A stretch of 10,795 bases of DNA, taken from NCBI GenBank assembly GCA_030672465.1, contig DAOVGJ010000170.1, positions 1 through 10,795 of the forward strand, read 5' to 3'. The notes under the pieces were generated by a model. The model made no database searches, was not told the origin of the DNA, and saw only the letters and a program-made list of their open reading frames with translations. The DNA comes from Pseudomonadota bacterium (GTDB lineage: Bacteria; Desulfobacterota; BSN033; WVXP01; G020346125). Position numbers and translations under genes: made by a program. Positions 1 through 5,135 of the stretch are shown here, piece by piece. Position 1 is the stretch's first letter; each line of letters opens with the position of its first letter.

Positions 1-110
1 CAGAGATGAGGGCGGATGCAATAATCAATGTTCGCTATATGACTACGAGTGTTGTGGGGAGTGCGGCTGAACTTTTAGCTTACGGCACAGCTGTCAAGCT
101 CAGCGAATAG
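1..110 (+). CDS. YbjQ/UPF0145 family protein, C-terminal end (partial)
   Basis: Only the last 35 codons lie in the window; the frame begins at base 3 and ends with TAG at 108-110. The visible residues include ADAIINVRY, then TTSVVGSAAELLAYGTAVK, which matches the end of the YbjQ/UPF0145 (DUF74) family, whose members share a GADAV-I-VRY strand and finish in a YGTAVK motif. These are small cytosolic, probably pentameric proteins, sometimes described as heavy-metal-binding-like; no reaction is established. The upstream partner genes are outside the window. An attC-like inverted repeat starts about 60 nt after the stop on the same strand, so this gene could be an integron cassette. Family assignment is fairly secure from the motif; function is unknown. 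Confidence 0.8.
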   Translation, partial: EMRADAIINVRYMTTSVVGSAAELLAYGTAVKLSE

Positions 111-171
111 ACCGCCTTGCGGGTAGATATTGATATCTGTAAGATTGCTGACTTATACCATCCAAAACGTC

Positions 172-227
172 AGCTAACCAACGGCTAAGCGGACCCGGTA
201 CCTGGGCGCTTAGCCGCAACGTTAGGC
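172..227 (+). repeat. attC-like integron recombination site (candidate)
   Basis: The folded top strand has the arm order of an attC site. CTAAC (174-178) pairs with GTTAG (221-225) as the R box. CAA and CAAC form unpaired spacers. CGGCTAAGCG (182-191) pairs perfectly with CGCTTAGCCG (207-216) as the L box. GA (192-193) is extrahelical on one side, and CCC/GGG closes a seven-base loop. The right end GTTAGGC (221-227) fits the core-site consensus GTTRRRY; the left AGCTAAC deviates from RYYYAAC at one base. The length, 56 bp, is at the short end for attC. It lies downstream of the YbjQ-like gene in cassette orientation. No integrase or second attC is visible, so it could also be an unrelated hairpin. 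Confidence 0.45.
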
Positions 228-508
228 GGCCTGGCCAGCTTCTGGTATAGTGGACCCTGACTATTTCGCGCCGAAGAAAGTAGGAAAGTAGGGGATATAA
301 CGTTGTTGAATTTGTTGAATAAGTCTCATAAGGAGAATTAAATAAGTAATTCAGAGCAGGAGGACGTCATGGCAAGCCAGGTTTGATGTCCCCGGGAGGC
401 TACATCATGTTATTGTTGGAGAGGTAGAAAACTGAGGGGTCGTCGACAAAATAGAGAGTGGCGTCTACAAGGACTGTTGCCCTCCACCCAAAAAATTCTT
501 ATCGCTTC
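228..508. other. Gene-free stretch with a possible cold-shock gene remnant
   Basis: No convincing coding frame is visible on either strand. Two details stand out. At 303-320 the 9-mer TTGTTGAAT occurs twice in tandem. At 358-410 a good AGGAGG precedes ATG GCA AGC CAG GTT TGA (369-386), resembling the first codons of the downstream csp genes. A few bases later comes CCCCGGGAGGCTACA, which nearly repeats the left arm of the csp1 terminator at 900-914. This may be the residue of a deleted csp copy. Confidence 0.35.
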
Positions 509-537
509 TTGACAGCGGAGAAAAAAAGGGATAAGTT
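509..537 (+). promoter_or_regulatory. Candidate sigma-70 promoter of csp1
   Basis: A perfect TTGACA (509-514) is followed after 17 bp by TAAGTT (532-537), a weak -10 match (3 of 6). The predicted transcript would begin near 543-545, at the start of the block shared with the csp2 leader, giving a leader of about 130 nt. The -35 match and spacing carry the call. Confidence 0.45.
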
Positions 538-542
538 TAATT

Positions 543-674
543 TGTAAGTTGCAAAGAGTTTTGGTTTGGAACGAAACAAGCCGCATAGCTCTTGAAGCTT
601 TAGCGGCTTTCTTATTGAACCCGACCTGGGCTATTGCATCTTATCAGTGCGAAAAAGAAAGGAGGTGAAAACCA
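543..674 (+). ncRNA. Structured 5' leader of csp1 (cis-regulatory candidate)
   Basis: This leader shares three blocks with the csp2 leader at matching distances from the ATG. The first is TGTAAGTTGCAAAGAGTTTT (543-562; 18 of 20 identical to 1447-1466). The second is GGCTTT...CCCGA (605-624; about 16 of 20). The third is a TATC segment before the Shine-Dalgarno sequence. GTAAGTTGCAA (544-554) can pair with TTGCATCTTAT (634-644) with one internal mismatch and one G-U. An internal hairpin, AAGCCGC (578-584) with GCGGCTT (603-609) plus an inner AGCT/AGCT pair, lies inside. Long structured leaders that regulate translation or mRNA stability are known for enterobacterial cspA; a thermosensor role here is inferred. 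Confidence 0.55.
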
Positions 675-875
675 ATGGCAAAAGGTCAAGTTAAATGGTT
701 CAATGAGAAAAAGGGGTTTGGATTTATTTCCCAGGATGGTGGCGATGATGTATTCGTGCACTTTTCATCCATTAAACAAGACGGATTCAAGGTTCTTTAT
801 GACGGCGACGAGGTTGAGTTCGAAATCGCCCAAGGAAAGAAGGGCCTGCAAGCAGTTGACGTGGTGAAGCGCTAA
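675..875 (+). CDS. Cold-shock protein, CspA family (copy 1)
   Basis: This 66-residue protein is a single cold-shock domain, an OB-fold that binds single-stranded RNA and DNA and acts as an RNA chaperone in the cytosol. RNP1 is KGFGFI (residues 13-18), RNP2 is VFVHF (26-30), and the KWF surface aromatics are at 7-9. The C-terminal GKKGLQAVDV strand is typical. Length is normal for the family. The start at 675 follows a strong AAAGGAGGTG at suitable spacing; a longer overlapping frame beginning at 634 is a shadow. It has its own candidate promoter and a structured leader shared with csp2, and a GC-rich hairpin follows the stop, so it is probably a monocistronic unit. Whether cold actually induces it cannot be read from the sequence. 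Confidence 0.95.
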   Translation: MAKGQVKWFNEKKGFGFISQDGGDDVFVHFSSIKQDGFKVLYDGDEVEFEIAQGKKGLQAVDVVKR

Positions 876-896
876 GAGTGCGGGAAGCGGATTTTC

Positions 897-929
897 AGGC
901 CCCGGGAGGATACAAAAATCCCGGGGCCT
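897..929 (+). terminator. Terminator-like hairpin after csp1
   Basis: AGGCCCCGGGA (897-907) and TCCCGGGGCCT (919-929) form a perfect 11-bp GC-rich stem with an 11-nt loop, 21 nt after the csp1 stop. No U-run follows, so it is either an imperfect intrinsic terminator or an mRNA 3'-end stabiliser. Confidence 0.55.
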
Positions 930-987
930 CTCCTTGCGCTCCGGCTGGCGTGATACGGCATATAACAATCCTGATCAGGGGATATAA

Positions 988-1149
988 ATGGCCAGAAGAA
1001 GCAGAAATTTTCCCCGGAAGAGTCACAAAAAGCGGGTGTTCAAGAAATCCTATAAAATCATCTGCGCCCGTTGTGGAAAAGAGGTTACGATAGAGGTTTT
1101 TCCCCCTCCGGGAAAGGCTCTTCTTTGCCTAGATTGTTACAACAAGTAA
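988..1149 (+). CDS. Small CxxC-x17-CxxC zinc-ribbon protein
   Basis: A 53-residue frame starts at ATG 988, preceded by AGGGG six bases upstream, and ends at TAA. The N-terminal 22 residues are very basic (RR, RK, HKKR and KK clusters). CARC then begins at residue 26, and exactly 17 residues later CLDC follows, ending CYNK. This is the CxxC-x17-CxxC arrangement of the zf-trcl class of probable zinc ribbons, which are small and often basic. The four cysteines probably bind one zinc ion, and the basic tail suggests nucleic-acid or ribosome contact. It sits between two cold-shock genes on the same strand with a hairpin before it, so it is either a read-through companion of csp1 or a separate short unit. 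Biological role unknown. Confidence 0.8.
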   Translation: MARRSRNFPRKSHKKRVFKKSYKIICARCGKEVTIEVFPPPGKALLCLDCYNK

Positions 1150-1405
1150 GGAAAAAAGCAAAAAACCAAGGGAGAACAAGGGGACGCTGGTGAAACATGG
1201 ATATTTTATTTACGGATATCAACCCTCCATGGTTCATCGTCATGCGTTAACCGATCGAACATAAAATACTTCCTTCTCGATTTCTACCAAAGGACTATCG
1301 GATCGACCACTTGAAACAAATATCAATATTCCACGGATGTCCCCCAATCATTGTACTTCTCCTGACTAATGGCGATAGGGTGCGGCTCATAGGGGTCGAT
1401 ACCTC
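1150..1405. other. Gene-free stretch upstream of the csp2 promoter
   Basis: No supported gene is seen. Short frames exist on both strands, including a minus-strand one across 1295-1477, but they lack a good ribosome binding site, recognisable motifs or plausible composition. A patch near 1176-1200 (AACAAGGGGACGCTGG...) resembles degraded ends of dispersed repeats, but this is not secure. No tRNA or rRNA is recognisable. Confidence 0.4.
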
Positions 1406-1434
1406 TTGATTTTCTGTAATAAAGATGGTTAAAT
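1406..1434 (+). promoter_or_regulatory. Candidate sigma-70 promoter of csp2
   Basis: TTGATT (1406-1411) and TTAAAT (1429-1434) are separated by 17 bp. Both are partial consensus matches (4 of 6 each). Transcription would start around 1441-1447, just before or at the leader block shared with csp1. Confidence 0.4.
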
Positions 1435-1446
1435 AAACTGCGTCGG

Positions 1447-1580
1447 TGTAAGTTGTAAGGAGTTTTTCAAGGATCATATATAAAGACAGTACATGTACTA
1501 TCGTGTTATGTGGCTTTATGATAGACCCCGAAAGCTGTTACAACTTACCTGAAAATTCTATCGGAAAGGAGTGAGTTGTA
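1447..1580 (+). ncRNA. Structured 5' leader of csp2 with two mutually exclusive pairings
   Basis: GTAAGTTGTAA (1448-1458) is perfectly complementary to TTACAACTTAC (1538-1548), with a 79-nt loop exactly as in the csp1 leader. The same downstream arm is also complementary, with one G-U pair, to GTGAGTTGTAA (1571-1581), which ends on the A of the start codon. In that fold the ribosome binding site GGAAAGGAG (1563-1571) sits mostly in the hairpin loop. The two folds exclude each other. Other structure includes CTATC/GATAG (1498-1502 with 1520-1524) and the palindrome AGTACATGTACT (1488-1499). Complementarity is directly visible; switching and its trigger are inferred. Confidence 0.6.
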
Positions 1581-1784
1581 ATGGCCAGAGGACAGGTTAA
1601 ATGGTTTGATCAGAAAAAGGGCTACGGGTTCATCGCCCGAGAAGATGGGGATGACCTATTTGTCCACTACTCCGCCATTAACAGAGATGGATTTAGGACC
1701 CTTGACGAGGGGGATGAAGTCGAATTTGAAATCTCCGAGGGCAAAAAGGGTCTTCAAGCCACAAATGTTACGGTAGTGGAATGA
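1581..1784 (+). CDS. Cold-shock protein, CspA family (copy 2)
   Basis: A 67-residue single cold-shock domain closely related to csp1. It has KWF at 7-9, RNP1 KGYGFI (13-18), RNP2 LFVHY (26-30) and the same GDEVEFEI and GKKGLQA segments. It is expected to bind single-stranded RNA in the cytosol and melt secondary structure. The ATG at 1581 follows GGAAAGGAGTG; the start codon itself overlaps the 3' arm of a possible leader hairpin, which makes translational control likely. It has its own candidate promoter and is followed by a strong palindromic hairpin. The similarity of both protein and leader to csp1 indicates duplication of the whole transcription unit. Confidence 0.95.
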   Translation: MARGQVKWFDQKKGYGFIAREDGDDLFVHYSAINRDGFRTLDEGDEVEFEISEGKKGLQATNVTVVE

Positions 1785-1805
1785 GAGAGGAGGAGTAGCG
1801 CCATT

Positions 1806-1826
1806 AAGAGACCCCTGGGGTCTCTT
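1806..1826 (+). terminator. Terminator hairpin after csp2
   Basis: AAGAGACCCC (1806-1815) and GGGGTCTCTT (1817-1826) are perfect inverted repeats around a single T (effective loop CTG or CCTGG), followed by TGTT. It lies 21 nt after the csp2 stop. The U-run is short, and being nearly palindromic the hairpin could act on both strands. Confidence 0.6.
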
Positions 1827-1904
1827 TGTTCATGGAAAGGACACGCGAAGCAATTGGTGTAGAAAACATTAATCAGGAGAATAATTAAAGAGGAGGTGAT
1901 AGGT

Positions 1905-2108
1905 ATGAAAGGAACGATAAAGAGAGTTATCCGGGAAAGGGGATTTGGGTTCATCGGTGCAGAAGATGGAAGAGAAATCTTCTTCCACCGCACCGCTATG
2001 GAGGGGACAGATTTTGACGGTTTGGAAGAGGGTAACAGCGTAGAGTTTGAAGTGGAGAAAGGGCCTAAAGGCCCCCGGGCGGTGAATGTAAAGATGATAG
2101 AAGCCTAG
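1905..2108 (+). CDS. Divergent cold-shock-domain protein (copy 3)
   Basis: A 67-residue cold-shock domain. RNP1 is RGFGFI (12-17) and RNP2 is IFFHR (25-29), and the C-terminal VEFEVEKGPKGPRAVNV strand is clear. The N-terminal KWF signature of copies 1 and 2 is replaced by KRVI, removing a surface tryptophan that normally stacks on bases, so binding strength or preference may differ. ATG 1905 is chosen because a full AGGAGGTGAT (1891-1900) sits at ideal spacing; the in-frame GTG at 1896 overlaps that site and is unlikely. The spacer from csp2 is only about 120 nt, with no copy of the csp1/csp2 leader. Expression therefore depends on read-through from csp2 or a separate promoter not recognised here. 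Confidence 0.92.
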   Translation: MKGTIKRVIRERGFGFIGAEDGREIFFHRTAMEGTDFDGLEEGNSVEFEVEKGPKGPRAVNVKMIEA

Positions 2109-2128
2109 CCTGAGACGAAATCAGGGTA

Positions 2129-2158
2129 ACATCCCCTTGTTTCAGTTTCCAGGGATGT
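2129..2158 (+). terminator. Weak hairpin after csp3
   Basis: ACATCCC (2129-2135) pairs with GGGATGT (2152-2158) around a 16-nt loop, 20 nt after the csp3 stop. A smaller stem, CCTGA/TCAGG (2109-2113 with 2121-2125), precedes it. No U-run follows, so the terminator role is tentative. Confidence 0.3.
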
Positions 2159-2238
2159 GAAGGCAGTGAGGAGCACAGAAGAGGCAGCCAGCGGTGACGG
2201 CAGCTTGTTTTATCCGGAACACGTCAATTAAGGCATTG

Positions 2239-2334
2239 ATGCAATTACTATCGGAGAAGGGAATAATCAAAGACGAGTTTATGGCTAAGTTTAAGAAACT
2301 TGATAGAGAGATGAAGGAGAAAAGGGGAAAGTAA
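2239..2334 (+). CDS. Small hypothetical ORF (31 aa or slightly longer), possibly a remnant
   Basis: From ATG 2239 the frame reads MQLLSEKGIIKDEF... and ends with a lysine-rich helix at TAA 2332-2334. The frame is open upstream to a TGA at 2167, and GTG 2194 is an alternative start. Neither start has a good ribosome binding site. The residues LLSEKGIIKDEFMAKFKKLDREM look like natural amphipathic protein sequence rather than noise, reminiscent of the C-terminal helices of many short hypothetical proteins in which a 'LL-EKGII-EEF' segment recurs. It could be a real small gene ahead of the AbrB-like regulator, 22 nt before its start, or the tail of a decayed gene. No function is proposed. Confidence 0.3.
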   Translation: MQLLSEKGIIKDEFMAKFKKLDREMKEKRGK

Positions 2335-2356
2335 TTCTTGAAAGGAGAGTATCGGC

Positions 2357-2674
2357 ATGAAAGCGAAAATAATTGAAATGGTTAGAAAAGGCATACCTGA
2401 TAAAGAAATAATGAAAGAGTTGGGCATCCAAACAAAGGCTTCATTGAAAAGGGTGTATTATGATGCCTTGGTTGAAGCTGGGAAGATCAAGGATATTTTG
2501 AGAGAAAGGGAGGTCAAAAAGGCAGCACCTAGGAAAAGACTGTTGGCCATTGGTAAAAGAGGGACTATTCTTCTCAGTAAAGCAGTGCTTATAGATCAGC
2601 TGGGTTTCAAAGAAGGGGATCAGTTTAAAGTAGCCAAGAAAAGGGATAGTATTTTCCTGAGAAAAACGGATTAG
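2357..2674 (+). CDS. Putative transcriptional regulator: N-terminal HTH plus C-terminal AbrB-like domain
   Basis: This 105-residue basic protein has two parts. Residues 1-45 look like a helix-turn-helix (MVRKGIPDKEIMKELGI, then TKASLKRVYYDAL as a possible recognition helix). Residues 60-105 look like a SpoVT/AbrB swapped-hairpin domain (LLAIGKRGTILLSKAVLIDQLGF followed by KEGDQFKVAKKRDSIFLRK), with the usual 'G-RG-I-L-K-L-GF--GD---V' pattern. AbrB-type domains dimerise and bind DNA, so this is probably a cytosolic transcriptional regulator, perhaps autoregulating. It is not an obvious antitoxin because no toxin ORF follows. ATG 2357 is supported by AAAGGAG about nine bases upstream. It lies downstream of the cold-shock cluster on the same strand; no target is identifiable. 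Confidence 0.65.
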   Translation: MKAKIIEMVRKGIPDKEIMKELGIQTKASLKRVYYDALVEAGKIKDILREREVKKAAPRKRLLAIGKRGTILLSKAVLIDQLGFKEGDQFKVAKKRDSIFLRKTD

Positions 2675-2952
2675 CGAAAGATTTCACGTTTCTATACGTA
2701 ACATATCAGAACCAATATATCGTCCATTCTTTATTTGATGGCAGATATTCCTCAGCCGCTGAACTCCTGAAAGCCATAGTGCATACCTTTCCAACCCACT
2801 TATAGCCACTATACGACTGGCTTCCCCCATCCGTTCGGCCGAGCTCAGGCCGAGGCCTGCTCACCCTCGATGGGTACCCCACTTCTCCAGCAGATTACGC
2901 TCATGGACAACGGTGTTCCCTACTGAAATATATGAATAGGGACAATGGGTTT
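2675..2952. other. Gap between the AbrB-like gene and the MFS gene; possible coding debris
   Basis: No intact gene is seen. One plus-strand frame (about 2650-2803) reads like protein (SLFDGRYSSAAELLKAIV) but has no start or ribosome binding site and stops at TAG, so it may be debris of a lost gene. Inverted repeats at 2841-2862 (AGGCC/GGCCT core) and 2917-2942 (TCCCTA/TAGGGA) lack U-runs on both strands. Confidence 0.35.
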
Positions 2953-4125
2953 CTAGACCCTTTTGGGAGGATAGGGGATGAATAAGGCGATCAAGAATCC
3001 GATGACGGGCATAAGGGCAATGGTCTTTAGGGCAAAGGGGACCCCCCAGAGATCGGCTAGATATCCCAAAAGGGTTACCCCAATTCCCCCTGTGCCAATG
3101 GCAAAACCGACCATCAAACCCGAGGCAACCCCCAGATTCTGGGGAAACATCTCCTGGGCCATCACAACGGTCACCGAAAAGCTGGAGACGGAGACGAAGC
3201 CAGCAAGCCCCAAGAAAATGGCAATCGGCCAACCGCTGACCTTGAGGAAGCCCACTATCAAGGGGAATGTAACTGCCATGCTAATCAGGAGGAAGTTCTT
3301 ATGACCCCATCGATCCGCCAAAGGTCCACCCAAGAGCGTACCGACGGCCCCGGCAGCTAAAAAGATGAAGACCAGTTTTCCCGCATAGATGGCTTCCCCT
3401 TTTAGGTAGTTTATGTAGTAGAACGGGATAAAGGTCATTAAACCCGCCTGGATCCAGGACCTCATGGTTACTGCCAGGATGAGCAAGAGGAGGCCAAGTC
3501 TATTCCGCGAAGGGACATGGGGCTTTATGCCTCCATGCTGACCTGCCGCAGAGCTCTTGACGGGATAGGTTAACCATTTAAGGGAAAACAGGAAAAGAGA
3601 GAATGTCACAACTCCGGGGATGGAGAAGAAGCCGGTCCCTTTGAGCCCGTAGTAGGTGACCAGATAGGTAACCATTATGGGACCGAGGGAGAAACCCAGA
3701 TTCCCACCAACGGAGAAGATTGCCATTCCCGTGGCTTTTCTTTGGCCGGTAAAGAAATGGGCGGTCCGATAGCCTTCGGGATGAAAGGTGGCCACCCCTA
3801 TCCCGCTGAGAATAACGAGGAGAAGGAGCACCTCATAATTCCATGCAAACCCGGTCAGGGAAAATGCAATGGAGGCGAGGAGAATGCCTCCCGGAAGGAA
3901 CCACCCCTGGGGATGACGATCCGAAAGATGACCGAAAGCGGGTTGAATAATTGAAGAGGTCAAATTGGCAAGGAGGAGAATGAGTCCGGCCTTGGCGTAG
4001 GAAATATGTAACGCCTCTTTGATAAAGGGGAGGAGAACGGGCAAGGCCCCTTGATTGATATCCGTAACCATGTGGCCTAAGCTCAACAGCGATAGGGCCT
4101 TTTTTTCCATTTTCTGGATTTCCAT
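2953..4125 (-). CDS. MFS exporter, fosmidomycin-resistance (Fsr) type
   Basis: A 390-residue, very hydrophobic inner-membrane protein with about 12 predicted membrane segments, typical of the major facilitator superfamily. The Fsr-like signatures are the N-terminal SLGHMVTDINQGALPVLLPF, the cytoplasmic-loop motif GHLSDR (65-70), FHPEGYRTA (about 114-122), SVGGNLGFSLGP (138-149), and a second loop GGPLADRWGHK in the C-terminal half. Length is close to the family norm of about 400. It should be a proton-coupled drug or metabolite exporter; the natural substrate is unknown. ATG 4125 has only a weak purine-rich site upstream; an internal ATG at residue 6 is an alternative. It is transcribed divergently from the DMT exporter at 4239. 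Confidence 0.85.
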   Translation of the reverse strand: MEIQKMEKKALSLLSLGHMVTDINQGALPVLLPFIKEALHISYAKAGLILLLANLTSSIIQPAFGHLSDRHPQGWFLPGGILLASIAFSLTGFAWNYEVLLLLVILSGIGVATFHPEGYRTAHFFTGQRKATGMAIFSVGGNLGFSLGPIMVTYLVTYYGLKGTGFFSIPGVVTFSLFLFSLKWLTYPVKSSAAGQHGGIKPHVPSRNRLGLLLLILAVTMRSWIQAGLMTFIPFYYINYLKGEAIYAGKLVFIFLAAGAVGTLLGGPLADRWGHKNFLLISMAVTFPLIVGFLKVSGWPIAIFLGLAGFVSVSSFSVTVVMAQEMFPQNLGVASGLMVGFAIGTGGIGVTLLGYLADLWGVPFALKTIALMPVIGFLIALFIPYPPKRV

Positions 4126-4238
4126 GGGCGACCACTCTCTGGGAACTTATCACCTTGCAAATACGCTCATGAAGAGGTACATCTATACTATTCCTTTTCG
4201 ATCCCGAAAATCAATGCATTCCCATTTCGCGGGTTCCC
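4126..4238. promoter_or_regulatory. Divergent intergenic region between two exporter genes
   Basis: These 113 bp must carry, or lie close to, the promoters of both the minus-strand MFS gene and the plus-strand DMT gene. TATACT (4184-4189) is a good -10 candidate for the plus strand, but no matching -35 is seen 17 bp upstream. No clear operator palindrome is visible. Confidence 0.3.
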
Positions 4239-5135
4239 ATGGCAATCCGGAATTCCCCATCAAACCAATGGAAGGGTTATCTCTTCGTCATCCTGGCCGC
4301 AACCATGTGGGGAACAAATGGCGTGGTGGCAAAGCATCTCTTTAACCACGGCATTTCGCCCTCCATGCTGGTTCAGATAAGATCTGCCCTCGCCTTTCTC
4401 ATTCTTTTCACCACATTGGCGGTCTTCAACAAGGAGCTCATCAAAATCTCGAAAAGGGACCTCCTCTTCATGGTGACCTTTGCCATCGGGGGGATGGGCA
4501 TGGTCAATTTCATGTATTTCACGACTCTCACTAAAACAAATGTCGCCACCGCCGTTCTACTCCAGTATACAGGTCCCGTCTTTATCGCCATTTTCGCTGT
4601 CTCCTTTCAAGGGGAGCAGTTGACCCGGGTTAAAGTTATCTCCCTGGCTCTGGCCTTTTGGGGGTGTTTTTTTATGGTGGGAGGGTATAATCCCGAGCTC
4701 TTGAAGCTGAATGCCGTGGGATTGACCTGTGGCCTCACCGCGGCCCTCTTTTACGCCTTCTACACCCTTTACGGGGAATGGGGCCTGAGGCGGTATAGCC
4801 CCTGGACCATGGTGGTCTATGCCTTTGGCTTCATTGCACTCTTTTGGGCCCTCTTTGTCACCCCTTGGGAGGTCTCGCAGCGAGGCCTTCCGCTGACAAA
4901 GTGGCCCTATTTTTTGTATGTGGCCATCGTGGGGACCGCTGTACCCTTCGGCCTCTACTTCCAGGGGATAAAATATATCAGGGCAACCCGCGCAAGCATC
5001 ACCAGCATCCTGGAGCCCATTGTTGCCGGGGTGGTCTCCTATTTTCTCCTGGGGGAAAGTCTCTTCTTCCCCCAAATCGTCGGGGGGATCTCGGTCATTA
5101 CGGCTATTTTTCTTTTGCAAGCCGAGAAAGGATAG
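4239..5135 (+). CDS. EamA/DMT-superfamily permease (RhaT/YdcZ-like exporter)
   Basis: A 298-residue membrane protein with about ten membrane segments arranged as two EamA repeats, roughly residues 14-145 and 158-293. Family hallmarks are WGTNGVVAK in the first helix, the TKTNVATAVLLQYTGPVFIAIF region closing repeat one, and ASITSILEPIVAGVVSYFLLGE closing repeat two. EamA proteins export amino acids, nucleosides or other small metabolites across the inner membrane; the substrate cannot be told here. The start at 4239 has no clear ribosome binding site, but no later in-frame Met precedes the first helix, so it stands by default. It is divergent to the Fsr-like gene, suggesting a paired efflux locus, which is an inference. 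Confidence 0.88.
   Translation: MAIRNSPSNQWKGYLFVILAATMWGTNGVVAKHLFNHGISPSMLVQIRSALAFLILFTTLAVFNKELIKISKRDLLFMVTFAIGGMGMVNFMYFTTLTKTNVATAVLLQYTGPVFIAIFAVSFQGEQLTRVKVISLALAFWGCFFMVGGYNPELLKLNAVGLTCGLTAALFYAFYTLYGEWGLRRYSPWTMVVYAFGFIALFWALFVTPWEVSQRGLPLTKWPYFLYVAIVGTAVPFGLYFQGIKYIRATRASITSILEPIVAGVVSYFLLGESLFFPQIVGGISVITAIFLLQAEKG

Noticed and set aside
578..609. AAGCCGC/GCGGCTT hairpin as a terminator upstream of csp1
   Set aside because: It lies between the candidate promoter and the csp1 ATG and is followed by a poor T-tract, so it is better read as part of the leader.
1295..1477. Minus-strand 60-codon frame overlapping the csp2 promoter and leader
   Set aside because: No ribosome binding site or recognisable motif, and it overlaps conserved leader sequence on the other strand.
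2650..2803. Plus-strand frame reading SLFDGRYSSAAELLKAIV
   Set aside because: No start codon with a ribosome binding site and no family recognised; mentioned only as possible debris.
2841..2862. GC-rich inverted repeat with AGGCC/GGCCT core and GAGC/GCTC outer arms
   Set aside because: It has a two-base bulge and a two-base loop and no T-run on either side, so neither a terminator nor an operator can be supported.
2917..2942. TCCCTA/TAGGGA hairpin just past the end of the MFS gene
   Set aside because: The stem is only six base pairs and no U-run follows on the minus strand; too weak to call a terminator.
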